64,000 nucleotides of DNA from CAYWOS01 sp964459985 (GCA_964459985.1 CAYWOS010000006.1:29382-93381), one strand, 5' to 3'. Shown: positions 43,336 through 52,652, counted from the first letter of the stretch. The notes: generated from the sequence alone by a model not told the origin. Made by a program: numbers and translations.

Positions 43336-44067
43336 CTATTGGTGGTCGCCGTCCATTTGCTTCATGAAAGCGAACACGGCAAGCGCCGTGAGGACGACGG
43401 CGTAGCCGATCACCCACCACAGATCGGGAAAGGCGCTCGCGCCCGCGGCCGCCGCCTGCGCCGAACGCACGGCGTGGCAGAAAGGCAGGCATTCGGCGAC
43501 CGTCTTGAACGCGCCGCCCACGAGATTCAAATCGAACCAGATGCCGCTGAGCCACGCCGAAAGATTGGTCAGCAGCGCGCCGCATACGCCGCCCACCTGC
43601 TTATCGGTCAGCACGCTGCCCGCGAGCAGCCCGATGGCGATGTACAAAAGCGCCGAAGGGATCAGCACGGCCGTCGCCGTCAGCAGATGGACAGACAGCT
43701 TCATGCCCAGACACAGCGCCGTGAGGAAGGTGACGACCGCCTGCATCAGCGCCACGGGCAGAAGCGGCAGCGTGTAGCCGATAATGAAATCGCGCGCCTT
43801 CATGGGCGAGGTAAACATGCGCAGCATGAAGGAGGAGGTGCGATCCTTGGCGATCAGCATGCCCGAAAACAGCGAGATAAACGAGAAACCGAACACCGCC
43901 ATGCCGGGCGCGAGCGTGTCAATCATGAACATGTCGACCGGGATATTCGCCTGAATCGCCGACAAAAGGAGCAGAAGCACCACGGGGAAACCAATGCCGA
44001 ACATGAGGTTCATCTTGTCACGGATCAGTTCCTTGAGGTTTCTCACGGCAAACGCGATCATTTTCAT
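43336..44067 (-). CDS. ABC-2 type transporter permease
   Basis: 243 residues with six hydrophobic helices and the ABC-2 pattern: cytoplasmic AFAVRNLKELIRDKMNLMFG start, FSGMLIAKDRTSSFMLRMFTSPM between helices 2 and 3. The ATG at 44067 overlaps the ATPase stop (ATGA). Forms an exporter with the ATPase at 44064-44795; the cargo (drug, lipid or peptide) is unknown. Confidence 0.9.
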   Translation of the reverse strand: MKMIAFAVRNLKELIRDKMNLMFGIGFPVVLLLLLSAIQANIPVDMFMIDTLAPGMAVFGFSFISLFSGMLIAKDRTSSFMLRMFTSPMKARDFIIGYTLPLLPVALMQAVVTFLTALCLGMKLSVHLLTATAVLIPSALLYIAIGLLAGSVLTDKQVGGVCGALLTNLSAWLSGIWFDLNLVGGAFKTVAECLPFCHAVRSAQAAAAGASAFPDLWWVIGYAVVLTALAVFAFMKQMDGDHQ

Positions 44068-44795
44068 ACCGTCGCTCCTTCCGAGGCGAGCGCGATAAAG
44101 GCGCGCTCGAAGGTGGGTTCGCCCATCCGCTCCATGAGCTCCGCCGCCGTGCCCACGGCGCGCAGCCTGCCCTCCGCCATGACGCCGATGCGGTCGGACA
44201 GCTCCTCCGCTTCTTCCAGATAATGGGTGGTCAGGATGATGGTGACGCGCCCTTTGAGCTTCCTGATGACCTGCCACAGCGTGTTGCGCGCCAGCACGTC
44301 CAGCCCGAGCGTCGGCTCGTCCAGAAAGAGGATTTGAGGATCGGTGATGAGCGCCATGGCGATGCTGAGCCGCCTCTGCCATCCGCCCGAGAGGATTTTC
44401 GCGCGGCTCTTTTCGATCTCGGCAAAGCCGAACTCGCGGATCATTTCCTCCGCTTTTTGTCTGGATTCACCGCGCGAAAACCCGTGGATGCCCGCGATCA
44501 ATTCGAGATTCTCGCGTACCGTCAGGTTGCCCGCGATCGCCGTTTCCTGCGGCGATACGTTGATCTTGCGCTTGACGGCCAGCGGATCGCGCACGACGCT
44601 GTCGCCCAGCAGCAGCGCGTCGCCCGAGGTGGGCTTCGTCAAGCAGGAGAGCATCTTGATGGTCGTTGACTTGCCCGCGCCGTTGACGCCCAGCAGCGCG
44701 AACAATTCGCCCTCGCCGATCGAAAGATCGAGCGCGTCGACCGCCGTTTTGTCCTTGTATTTCTTGGTCAGGCTTTCCGTTTTGATGGCTGTCAT
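44064..44795 (-). CDS. ABC transporter ATP-binding protein (ABC-2 exporter)
   Basis: 243 residues. Walker A LLGVNGAGKSTTIKML near residue 34, Q-loop NVSPQETAI, signature KILSGGWQRRLSIAMAL, Walker B QILFLDEPTLGLD and switch His in TTHYLEEAEEL. The signature reads LSGGW instead of LSGGQ. Closest to the CcmA/DrrA group. It follows the AbrB-type regulator gene by three bases, so that regulator probably controls it. Confidence 0.93.
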   Translation of the reverse strand: MTAIKTESLTKKYKDKTAVDALDLSIGEGELFALLGVNGAGKSTTIKMLSCLTKPTSGDALLLGDSVVRDPLAVKRKINVSPQETAIAGNLTVRENLELIAGIHGFSRGESRQKAEEMIREFGFAEIEKSRAKILSGGWQRRLSIAMALITDPQILFLDEPTLGLDVLARNTLWQVIRKLKGRVTIILTTHYLEEAEELSDRIGVMAEGRLRAVGTAAELMERMGEPTFERAFIALASEGATV

Positions 44796-44798
44796 GGT

Positions 44799-45047
44799 TT
44801 ACTCCTTCGTTTCGTCCGCGCCGCGCGCCTGGCTGAACGCCTGCTCCAGCAAGGGCTGGAAGTACCGCATTTTCTGAATGGCGATGCCGCGATCGACGTC
44901 GACCAGCAGCAGCAGCGTTTCGCCCGCCCGGATATCCAGCATTTCGCGCGCTTCCTTGGGGATGACGATCTGCCCCTTGGGGCCGACCTTGACCGAGCTG
45001 ACGAACTTGCCCTCCGCCTTGGGAAACTCCCGTCCGATGCCGCCCAT
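44799..45047 (-). CDS. AbrB/SpoVT-family transcription regulator
   Basis: 82 residues. A swapped-hairpin AbrB domain SSVKVGPKGQIVIPKEAREM to IRAGETLLLLVD, then a short helix tail. The ATG at 45047 has AAAGGAGG ten bases upstream. It leads the ABC-2 exporter operon. The inverted repeat at 45071-45096 between promoter and ribosome site suggests autoregulation. Confidence 0.88.
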   Translation of the reverse strand: MGGIGREFPKAEGKFVSSVKVGPKGQIVIPKEAREMLDIRAGETLLLLVDVDRGIAIQKMRYFQPLLEQAFSQARGADETKE

Positions 45048-45070
45048 GCGCTTCGCCCTCCTTTCGGTAT

Positions 45071-45131
45071 GAATAGTTTTACTTTTCTTACTATTCGCAT
45101 TTATTATACACAGACTGTCGTCTGATGTCAA
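45071..45131 (-). promoter_or_regulatory. Consensus promoter plus operator-like inverted repeat of the AbrB/ABC operon
   Basis: On the minus strand: TTGACA (45126-45131), 17 bp, TATAAT (45103-45108), a perfect sigma-70 match. GAATAGT, 12-nt spacer, ACTATTC (45071-45096) lies between the start of transcription and the ribosome site, well placed for repression. Confidence 0.85.
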
Positions 45132-45207
45132 GTAACGAATGGGAATTTTTTCTGAATGGAGGATTTTGTTCCCGGCGTCCTGCCGATTCACGCCCGCGCG
45201 CGACGGA

Positions 45208-45314
45208 ACGGGCGCGACTGGCGCCGTCGGCGAACGGTGTTTTGCCCGGATCGTCCGCCGCCTTCCATCCCCGCGCCGGGACGGGCGCGACTAACGCGCC
45301 GGCAGCGAACGGTG
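45208..45314. repeat. Imperfect 32-34-bp direct repeat
   Basis: Two units (45208-45239 and 45281-45314) start ACGGGCGCGACT and end GCGAACGGTG, 73 bp apart. The stretch has no gene; its role is unknown. Confidence 0.55.
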
Positions 45315-45365
45315 CGGCGAACGGCGTCATTTTCTTAATATATCGTTAAGAATCGGCGTTTTCTC

Positions 45366-45394
45366 TTGCGGAGGGAGAATGAATTGAGTACAAT
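45366..45394 (+). promoter_or_regulatory. Promoter of tilS, possibly giving a leaderless transcript
   Basis: TTGCGG (45366-45371), 17 bp, TACAAT (45389-45394). Only six bases separate the -10 from the tilS ATG, so transcription would start at or beside the start codon. Confidence 0.65.
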
Positions 45395-45400
45395 AGGCGC

Positions 45401-46759
45401 ATGAACGCTTTTGACGCCCTTGTGTGTCTCGCGCGCCGCGAATGGCGCGCGGCGCGCGCGCCCGGACGGGCGCTGATCGCCGTTTCGGGCGGCGCCGATT
45501 CGGTGGGGCTTCTGCGCGTTCTTCACGCGCTTACACGGGAGGAAAGCCTGTCGCTCGCCGTCGCGCACGTCGATCACGGCCTGCGCGACGATTCGGCGGA
45601 CGACGCGGCGTTCGTTCAGGCGCTGTGCGAAGGGCTCAAGATCCCGTGCCTCGTCGCGCGGCTTTCGCTTGCACGCCGCGACGAGAACGCGGCGCGCGAG
45701 GCGCGCTACGCCGCGCTGTATGAGCGGGCGCTGGCGCTAAACGCCGATGTGATCGCGCTGGCGCATCACGAGGACGATCAGGCGGAAACGGTGCTCATGC
45801 ATCTGGCGCGCGGCGCGGGCGGCGGCGGGCTCGGCGGCATGGCGGCGCTCAAGCCGGTCACCGGACAGCCCTTCAGTCTCTGGCGTCCCTTCCTGACCGC
45901 GTCGCCCGAAGCGATTCGCGCGGCGCTGCGCGAAATCGGCCAGCCATGGCGCGAGGATTCCACCAACGCGACCGACGAGTACTTCCGCAACCGCGTCCGC
46001 CGCGCCGCGCTGCCGGCGCTCGAATCTGGCGCGCCGGGCGCAAGGCGGCATATCGCCCGCGCGGCGCGCGTGCTCGCCGACGAAAACGAGTATTTAAACG
46101 CGCTCGCGGACGCCTTCCTCGACGGGAACGCCTCGCGGACGCCGCCCTGCTTCTTTGTCATGACGGACGCGCTTGACGCCCTGCCCGTCGCGCTCAAGCG
46201 CCGCGCCGTCCGGCTGATGTGCGGTTTGCTCGGCGTTGATGTCGATTTCGCGCAGACGGAACGCATGCTCGCGCTGAACGCCGGCGAAACATGCAATCTC
46301 CCGCTCGGCTTTCACGCCGAACGCTCGCGGGAACGGCTGCACTTTCTCCCGCCCCACGCCCCGCCGACGCCGCCGGGGAAGCTCGAAACATCGCCGTTCA
46401 CGGGCGTCTATGGCGACGGCAGGCGCGCGCAGGCGGCGCCCGAGGGCGCGCTCGCCGGCGCGATCCTTCGCCATCGCCGTCCGGGCGACGTCATTCAGCC
46501 CTTGGGCATGGCGGCAACGAAACCTCTTCAGGATTACCTGATCGATCAAAAGATCGACCGTCCCTTCCGCGATCATCTGCCGCTTCTCTGCCGGGGAAGC
46601 GAGGTGCTCTGGGCGATCGGCGTCGGCGCTTCGGAGCGCCTGCGCGTCGAAAAGGGCGCGGCGGCGGTCTTTTGTCAATACATCGGACGACTACCCACCG
46701 AGATAAAGGAGGCTGCGATCGGATATGGAGAACACGGCGGCGATGTACAGGGACATTGA
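45401..46759 (+). CDS. tilS: tRNA(Ile)-lysidine synthase
   Basis: Converts the wobble C of tRNA-Ile(CAU) to lysidine. 452 residues. PP-loop VSGGADSVGLL near residue 28, HVDHGLRDDSADD, LAHHEDDQAETVLMHL, and REDSTN. A C-terminal TilS domain includes RRPGDVIQPLGM and KIDRPFRDHLPLL. No ribosome site lies at normal distance; GGAGGGAG is 23 bases upstream. Overlaps hpt by 35 bp. The tilS-hpt-ftsH order is conserved in Firmicutes. Confidence 0.96.
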   Translation: MNAFDALVCLARREWRAARAPGRALIAVSGGADSVGLLRVLHALTREESLSLAVAHVDHGLRDDSADDAAFVQALCEGLKIPCLVARLSLARRDENAAREARYAALYERALALNADVIALAHHEDDQAETVLMHLARGAGGGGLGGMAALKPVTGQPFSLWRPFLTASPEAIRAALREIGQPWREDSTNATDEYFRNRVRRAALPALESGAPGARRHIARAARVLADENEYLNALADAFLDGNASRTPPCFFVMTDALDALPVALKRRAVRLMCGLLGVDVDFAQTERMLALNAGETCNLPLGFHAERSRERLHFLPPHAPPTPPGKLETSPFTGVYGDGRRAQAAPEGALAGAILRHRRPGDVIQPLGMAATKPLQDYLIDQKIDRPFRDHLPLLCRGSEVLWAIGVGASERLRVEKGAAAVFCQYIGRLPTEIKEAAIGYGEHGGDVQGH

Positions 46760-47303
46760 GAGGATTCTGCTCACCAAGGAACAGATCGCCCTAGCGGTCA
46801 AAACGGTCGCGGCGCGCATCACGGCGGATTACGCCGATCATCCGCCCGTCATCATCGGCATTCTCAAGGGCGCGGTCGTGTTCTTCGCCGATCTCATCCG
46901 CGAGATCGATCTGCCCGTCACCACCGAGTTCATGGCGATCTCCAGCTACGGCAACAAAACAAAATCCTCGGGCGTCGTGAGAATTCTCAAGGATCTCGAC
47001 CGCGACATCACGGGCGAACACGTCCTCATCGTCGAGGATATCGTGGACAGCGGGCGCACGCTTTCTTATTTAACGGAAGTGTTCAAGACGCGCAACGCCG
47101 CCTCGGTGTCGATCGCCACGCTTCTGGACAAGCCCTCGCGCCGCGTCACGCCGCTGAAAGTGCGGTATTCCTGCTTTGACATCCCCGACGCCTTCGTGGT
47201 CGGCTACGGCCTCGACTACGCCGAAAAGTACCGCAATTTACCGGATATCGGCGTGCTCAAGCGCGAGATTTACGCGCATGATACAGAGAAAGACGCGCCG
47301 TAA
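46725..47303 (+). CDS. hpt: Hypoxanthine phosphoribosyltransferase
   Basis: Purine salvage: converts hypoxanthine or guanine with PRPP to IMP or GMP. 192 residues. PRPP motif VLIVEDIVDSGRTLSYL near residue 101, GILKGAVVFFADL near 45 and SSYGNKTKSSG flexible loop. Start lies inside the end of tilS with AAAGGAGG about 12 bases upstream. Confidence 0.96.
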   Translation: MENTAAMYRDIERILLTKEQIALAVKTVAARITADYADHPPVIIGILKGAVVFFADLIREIDLPVTTEFMAISSYGNKTKSSGVVRILKDLDRDITGEHVLIVEDIVDSGRTLSYLTEVFKTRNAASVSIATLLDKPSRRVTPLKVRYSCFDIPDAFVVGYGLDYAEKYRNLPDIGVLKREIYAHDTEKDAP

Positions 47304-47367
47304 GCGAACGTCGCCGCTTCGCGCGCCCCGCGCCTCATTTTTGCCCGTTTGCGCGGCGGCGGCACGC

Positions 47368-47396
47368 TTGCCATCGGTTGGGTTTCGTGGTATACT
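47368..47396 (+). promoter_or_regulatory. Promoter of ftsH
   Basis: TTGCCA (47368-47373), 17 bp, TATACT (47391-47396), in the gap after hpt. Confidence 0.72.
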
Positions 47397-47461
47397 TGTT
47401 TGGATTTCGCGGGGCGGAATCAACGGCTTTTCTTTCCATTTCATGCAGGAGGAAATCTGTT

Positions 47462-49357
47462 TTGCGTAAGACTTCTCGTGGCGTCGTCGGATATCTTGTC
47501 ATGATCGCCGCCTTCATCCTGCTCGCCGTCGTGCTGGCGAACATGATGGGCGGCGCGAGCAAGCGCATCGAATACCCCCAATTCCTCGAGCTGATCAAGA
47601 GCGACAAGGTCGAGCGCGTTTCCGTTCGCGGGACGGCGCTGGTGGGCAGGCTGCGCGACAGCAAGATCTCCATTGCCGATTATCCCGAGGGCGGGTATGA
47701 TTTTGAAACCACGATCGGCGGCGATTTCTACGCCACCGTGCTGACGCTCCGGGCGAACGAGCTGGGCGTGTCCGTCGACGTCGTCAGCGTCGACGATCTG
47801 ACGTTCCGCATCGAGTATCTGGCGCCCATCCAGACGCCGTGGTACATCGAAATTCTCCCCTACCTCATCCCCATCGTGCTGCTCGGCGTGATGTGGTGGT
47901 TCATTATGCGCCAGCAGATGGGCGGCAACAGCAAGGTCATGAGCTTTGGCAAGAGCCGCGCCAACATGGTCGATCCGACCAAGAACAAGATCACCTTCGC
48001 CGACGTCGCCGGCGCGGACGAGGAAAAGGAAGAGCTGCGCGAGATTGTCGATTTCCTGAAAAACCCCAAGAATTACACCGATCTGGGCGCGCGCATCCCC
48101 AAGGGCGTACTGCTGGTCGGCCCTCCGGGCACGGGCAAAACGCTGCTCGCCAAGGCGGTCGCCGGCGAAGCGGACGTGCCCTTCTTCTCGATCAGCGGCT
48201 CGGATTTTGTTGAAATGTTCGTCGGCGTCGGCGCGAGCCGCGTGCGCGATCTGTTCGATCAGGCCAAGCGCAACGCGCCGAGCATCGTGTTCATCGATGA
48301 AATCGACGCCGTCGGCCGTCACCGCGGCGCGGGCCTCGGCGGCGGGCACGACGAGCGCGAACAGACGCTCAACCAGCTTCTTGTCGAAATGGACGGCTTC
48401 TCGACCAACGAAGGCGTCATCGTCATGGCGGCGACCAACCGCCGCGACATCCTCGACCCGGCGCTGCTGCGTCCCGGCCGTTTCGACCGCCAGATCACCG
48501 TCAATTATCCCGATCTGAACGGGCGCACCGAGATCCTCAAGGTGCATTCCAAGGGCAAGCCGCTCGCCGACGACGTCGATCTGACGAACATCGCCAAGCG
48601 CACGCCCTACGCCACCGGCGCGGATCTCGAAAACATCATGAACGAGGGCGCGATTCAGGCGGCGCGCGAAAAGAAAAAGGAAATCACGCAGAAGGATCTG
48701 ATCGAGGCCGTCGAGCGCATCCAGATGGGCCCCGAAAAGCGCAGCCACAAGGTGCTCGAGGAGGATCGCCGCATGACGGCGTATCACGAGGCGGGACACG
48801 CCATCGCGGCGCATTACCTCCCGCTTTGCGACGACGTGCATCTCATCACCGTCATTCCGCGCGGCAGCGCGGGCGGCTTTACGCTCGTTCTGCCCGAAAA
48901 AGAATACGATTACTCGCGCAAGCAGGCGCTCCTGCAGGAGATTTCGATGGGGCTGGGCGGCCGCGCCGCCGAGCAGATCACGCTGGAGGACATCACCACC
49001 GGCGCCGTCAGCGATCTCAAGCGCGCGACCGAAGTGGCGCGCGGCATGGTAACGCGCTTCGGCATGAGCGACGAGATCGGCATGGTCTATTTCGGCAGCG
49101 ATCAGGAGGTCTTTGTCGGCATGGAGTTCGGCCAGTCCCGCGAATACAGCGAGGAAACCGCCGCCGCCATCGATCACGCCGTGCGCAAGATCATCGCCGA
49201 CTGCTATCAGGTCACGCTCGACATCCTCAAAAAGCATCAGGACAAGCTCGAGGGGCTGGCCAAGCTGCTCATTGAAAAGGAGACGGTCACGCGGCAGGAG
49301 TTCCTTGACTTCATCGAGGGCGAAAAGGCCATTCCGGTCGAGGGCACGCTTTCGTGA
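47462..49357 (+). CDS. ftsH: ATP-dependent zinc metalloprotease FtsH
   Basis: Membrane-anchored AAA+ protease that degrades misfolded and regulatory proteins. 631 residues. Two helices (about 9-27 and 134-152) frame an extracellular domain. The AAA module has GPPGTGKT near 220, FIDEIDAVGRHRG near 278 and the SRH around ATNRRDILDPALLRPGRFDR. The zinc site HEAGHA lies near 442 with the third ligand Asp further on. The TTG at 47462 is chosen as start: AGGAGG lies seven to eight bases upstream. The open frame before it is not coding. Its stop overlaps the PHP gene start (GTGA). Confidence 0.96.
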   Translation: MRKTSRGVVGYLVMIAAFILLAVVLANMMGGASKRIEYPQFLELIKSDKVERVSVRGTALVGRLRDSKISIADYPEGGYDFETTIGGDFYATVLTLRANELGVSVDVVSVDDLTFRIEYLAPIQTPWYIEILPYLIPIVLLGVMWWFIMRQQMGGNSKVMSFGKSRANMVDPTKNKITFADVAGADEEKEELREIVDFLKNPKNYTDLGARIPKGVLLVGPPGTGKTLLAKAVAGEADVPFFSISGSDFVEMFVGVGASRVRDLFDQAKRNAPSIVFIDEIDAVGRHRGAGLGGGHDEREQTLNQLLVEMDGFSTNEGVIVMAATNRRDILDPALLRPGRFDRQITVNYPDLNGRTEILKVHSKGKPLADDVDLTNIAKRTPYATGADLENIMNEGAIQAAREKKKEITQKDLIEAVERIQMGPEKRSHKVLEEDRRMTAYHEAGHAIAAHYLPLCDDVHLITVIPRGSAGGFTLVLPEKEYDYSRKQALLQEISMGLGGRAAEQITLEDITTGAVSDLKRATEVARGMVTRFGMSDEIGMVYFGSDQEVFVGMEFGQSREYSEETAAAIDHAVRKIIADCYQVTLDILKKHQDKLEGLAKLLIEKETVTRQEFLDFIEGEKAIPVEGTLS

Positions 49358-50190
49358 AGGCCGATCTTCACCTGCATACCACCTTTTCGGACGGCGTGCT
49401 ATCCCCCGCCGGGATCGTCCGCCGCGCGGCGGAAAACGGCGTATCGGTGATCGCCGTCACCGATCACGACACGCTCGGCGGCATCGCGGAGGCGATCCGC
49501 GAGGGCGGACGGCTCGGCGTCACCGTGATTCCCGGCATCGAAATCAGCGCCGGGGACGAAAAACAAATCCACATTCTCGGCTACGGCGTATCGCCGCAAA
49601 ACGACCGGCTCCGGGCGTTCTGCGACGGGATGCGCGCCGAACGCCTGCGCCGTCTGCGCGCCATGGCGGACAGGCTCGCCGCTTTCGGAATGCCCGTGCC
49701 GGTTGAGGAGATTATCCGGACGGCGGGCAGCGCCGTAGGCCGGCCGCACCTCGCGCGCGCCATGATCGCGCGCGGCTATGTCCCGTCGATGCAAGTCGCC
49801 TTTGACAAATGGCTCGGCGCGGGCAAGCCCGCCTACGTCCCGCGTGAAAAGCTCCCGGCGACCGACGTGATCAATATGCTGCTCGAAGAACACGCCGTGC
49901 CCGTGCTGGCGCATCCCGCGCTGCTCAAGCTGCCGGACGAAATATTCCTGCCGCTTTTCAGGGAATGGACCGATTGCGGGCTGATGGGCGTCGAGGTGTA
50001 TCATCCCGAGCATCGCGGGCAGTTTGCCCGGTACGACAGGCTCGCGCGGGAAAACGGGCTGCTCGTCACGGGCGGAAGCGATTACCACGACGACGAGCGG
50101 GGTATGATCGGAGAGACGAGCGGCGACTGGACGACCGCGAATGACGACGTCGCGGCGCTGTTCGCGGCTTGCGAGAAACTGACGGAGTAA
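49354..50190 (+). CDS. PHP-domain phosphoesterase (RNase AM/YciV-like)
   Basis: 278 residues. PHP metal-site motifs: DLHLHTTFSDG near residue 4, AVTDHDTLGG near 34, PGIEISA near 60, AHPALLK and SDYHDDE near the end. Resembles the TrpH/RNase AM group, which hydrolyses 3-prime,5-prime-phosphoadenosine phosphate or trims RNA 5-prime ends. GTG start overlaps the ftsH stop. Confidence 0.9.
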   Translation: MKADLHLHTTFSDGVLSPAGIVRRAAENGVSVIAVTDHDTLGGIAEAIREGGRLGVTVIPGIEISAGDEKQIHILGYGVSPQNDRLRAFCDGMRAERLRRLRAMADRLAAFGMPVPVEEIIRTAGSAVGRPHLARAMIARGYVPSMQVAFDKWLGAGKPAYVPREKLPATDVINMLLEEHAVPVLAHPALLKLPDEIFLPLFREWTDCGLMGVEVYHPEHRGQFARYDRLARENGLLVTGGSDYHDDERGMIGETSGDWTTANDDVAALFAACEKLTE

Positions 50191-50193
50191 CGA

Positions 50194-51681
50194 ATGTATC
50201 AGCAGCAGGGCTATCAGCCGGCATCCGGCGCGAACCGGGACGGAAGGAGCGCGAGGCGCGGACGACCGCTTATCAGGCTGGCGGCGCTTGTGCTTGTCCT
50301 TGCGCTGCTCGCGGGCGGCGCGTACTATCTCAAGGCGTACACCGACGTCAAGGTGTACGAGAGCGTGCTGGCGGACAATATCTACATCGACGGCATCAAT
50401 TTGAGCGGCATGACGCCCGCGCAGGCGGTCGACGCCGTTTTTTCCAATATCGAGAAGCGGCAGAACGCCTGGTCGCTCGCGCTCGTCTATCAGGGGCACG
50501 TTTACACCACGCTGACCTACGCCATGATGGGCGTGACGACCGACGAGAGCCACGCCTACGCGCTGCTCAATCAGGCGTGGGCGCTGGGGCACACGGGCAC
50601 GGTGTTCGAGCGCAAATCGGCGATCGACGGACTGCGCGCGACGCCCTTTTCGGCGTACACCGCGCAGAGCGAAATGAACACGAAAACGCTGGATCAGGCG
50701 CTTTCCATCATTGCCGACAGCCTGTACGCCGAGCCGAGCGACGCGTACCTTGTTTCCTTCAATCCCGATCTGACCGATCCCTTCCTCATCCAGCCCGAGC
50801 GTTACGGCGCTTTCCTCGATACCGGCGCGCTGCGCGATATCGTGCTGCAAAAGGCGTCGGAGGGCGCGTCGGGCGCGCTGGAGCTTGCGCCGACCGTCCT
50901 CTACCCGAACGTCTACGAACGCGACGTGCGCGCCAAGGTCGCGCTGCTGGGCACCGGCGTCACCCCGGTCGCCAAGGATTCGACCGTCGAGCGCACCAAC
51001 AACATCCGCGTGGCGTTCAGCCGCTACAACGGGAAAATCCTCAAGCCCGGCGAGCGCATCAGCTTCAACACCGTCGTGGGCAAACGCACGCATGAGAACG
51101 GCTTCTACGACGCCGTGGAGTACGTTTCGGGCAATCTGGAAATCGGCGTGGGCGGCGGCGTGTGTCAGGCGTCCTCGACCATCTATCTGGCAACGCTCCT
51201 GTCCGATCTCAAGGTCAACGACCGCACGCCGCACTCCGATCCCGTATCCTACACCACCTTCGGTCAGGACGCCACGGTGTATCTCTCCAGCAACCGCAAG
51301 TACGACTACGTCTTCACCAACAACACCGACAACGATCTGTACATCACGGCGCACGTCGAACAACTTTCCAACAACAAATATCAGTGCGTCGTACGGTTTT
51401 TCGGGCAGACGCCGGGCGACGACGTGTACTACAAGCTCCGCTCCGAAACGGTGCAGACGCTCCCCGCCCCGACCGAGCCTGAATACGTCAAGGATCGGGA
51501 GGGAATCGACGTCATCTACGCGGACGAAAAAATGCTGGTGCGCAAAGCGCGGGACGGCATGATCGTCAAAACGTACCGGCAGCGCTGGGAAAAAGGCGTC
51601 ATGGTCTCGGAGGAGCTGATCAGCACCGACGAATGCAAGGCGCGCGCCGCGCTGTACAAGATCGGCGTCACGCAGCGCTGA
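50194..51681 (+). CDS. VanW-family protein with N-terminal membrane anchor
   Basis: 495 residues. Basic cytoplasmic tail, one membrane helix (about 28-45), then a YoaR-like putative peptidoglycan-binding domain (INLSGMTPAQAVDAV). The VanW domain (about 265-400) shows NNIRVAFSRYNGKILKPGE, FNTVVGKRTHENGFYDA and GVGGGVCQASSTIY. A G5-like C-terminal segment follows. VanW proteins accompany some vancomycin clusters but are widespread; their function is not settled. No other van gene is here. It begins three bases after the PHP stop. Confidence 0.88.
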   Translation: MYQQQGYQPASGANRDGRSARRGRPLIRLAALVLVLALLAGGAYYLKAYTDVKVYESVLADNIYIDGINLSGMTPAQAVDAVFSNIEKRQNAWSLALVYQGHVYTTLTYAMMGVTTDESHAYALLNQAWALGHTGTVFERKSAIDGLRATPFSAYTAQSEMNTKTLDQALSIIADSLYAEPSDAYLVSFNPDLTDPFLIQPERYGAFLDTGALRDIVLQKASEGASGALELAPTVLYPNVYERDVRAKVALLGTGVTPVAKDSTVERTNNIRVAFSRYNGKILKPGERISFNTVVGKRTHENGFYDAVEYVSGNLEIGVGGGVCQASSTIYLATLLSDLKVNDRTPHSDPVSYTTFGQDATVYLSSNRKYDYVFTNNTDNDLYITAHVEQLSNNKYQCVVRFFGQTPGDDVYYKLRSETVQTLPAPTEPEYVKDREGIDVIYADEKMLVRKARDGMIVKTYRQRWEKGVMVSEELISTDECKARAALYKIGVTQR

Positions 51682-51737
51682 CGGGACGGGCGGCCGTTCG
51701 GACGCGCGGCGCTTTCCGCGGCGCGAAAGGAGTCACG

Positions 51738-52652
51738 ATGGCGCGGGAAAAAGCATATTGGCACGAAGGGTTCGAAGGCGCGGACGAGGGCGTTCGCTTC
51801 CTGCAGGGCGATCAGGAATTCATCGCCTACCCCGAAAACTCGACCATCCGCATCTGGCGCGGCGTTTCGCCCGATTACTACGCCAAGCACTGGCATTCCG
51901 CCGTCGAAGTGGTCATGACGCTCGAGGGCGTTGTCTACATGAACGTGAGCGGCGAGGAGTACGCCGTCCGCGCCGACGAAGTAATCATCGTGCCCTCCGA
52001 TATGGAGCACGACATTCGAATGCCCAAGGGCGGCAAGCGCGATCTGATGCTGTTCGAGCTGGACAGCATCCTCATCCTGCGCGATTTCTACATGATCAAT
52101 TCCATGATGGACAAGCCGCTCCTGCTCACGAAGGACTCGCCGCTCATCGGGAGCGTCCGGGCGCTGCTCGTCAATATCCGCGAGGAGTATGCCTCGGGCG
52201 CCAACCTGAACAACATGATGTGCTACGCCTATCTTTTACAGATGTACGCGCTCATCGGCCGCAGCTATCTGAACGACATGTATCAGGACCGCAGGATATC
52301 GCACGTCAAGCAGCAGGCGTACTGGGCGGTCATGAACCGCGTGATGGAATTCGTCGATCACCATTACATGGAGGATATCTCGCTTGACGATATCGCGGCG
52401 CAGGCGGGCTTTTCCAAGTATCACTTCTGCCGCGTATTCAAGCAGTACACCAACAATACCTTTTATCACTACCTGTGCCACAAGCGCGTCGTGATGGCGG
52501 AAAAGCATCTCAACGTGACTGGGCGCTCGATCGGTGAAATCGCCCTGCAAGTCGGATTTGACAGCATATCATCCTTTAATCGCGTGTACAAACAGATACG
52601 GGGCACGACGCCCTCGCAGTACCGCGCGCTGTACCATCACAAATCCGTCTGA
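51738..52652 (+). CDS. AraC-family transcription regulator with cupin sensor
   Basis: 304 residues. N-terminal AraC-type cupin (KHWHSAVEVVMTLEGVVYMN; VIIVPSDMEHDI). The C-terminal two-HTH domain is DDIAAQAGFSKYHFCRVFK then IGEIALQVGFDSISSFNRVYK and GTTPSQYR. This type usually controls sugar or aromatic metabolism. The ATG at 51738 has AAAGGAG upstream. No operon is divergent from it, so its target is unclear. Confidence 0.9.
   Translation: MAREKAYWHEGFEGADEGVRFLQGDQEFIAYPENSTIRIWRGVSPDYYAKHWHSAVEVVMTLEGVVYMNVSGEEYAVRADEVIIVPSDMEHDIRMPKGGKRDLMLFELDSILILRDFYMINSMMDKPLLLTKDSPLIGSVRALLVNIREEYASGANLNNMMCYAYLLQMYALIGRSYLNDMYQDRRISHVKQQAYWAVMNRVMEFVDHHYMEDISLDDIAAQAGFSKYHFCRVFKQYTNNTFYHYLCHKRVVMAEKHLNVTGRSIGEIALQVGFDSISSFNRVYKQIRGTTPSQYRALYHHKSV

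Noticed and set aside
50194..51681. VanW as evidence of a vancomycin-resistance cluster
   Set aside because: No vanHAX, vanR or vanS genes lie nearby; VanW-domain proteins are common in Clostridia without resistance.
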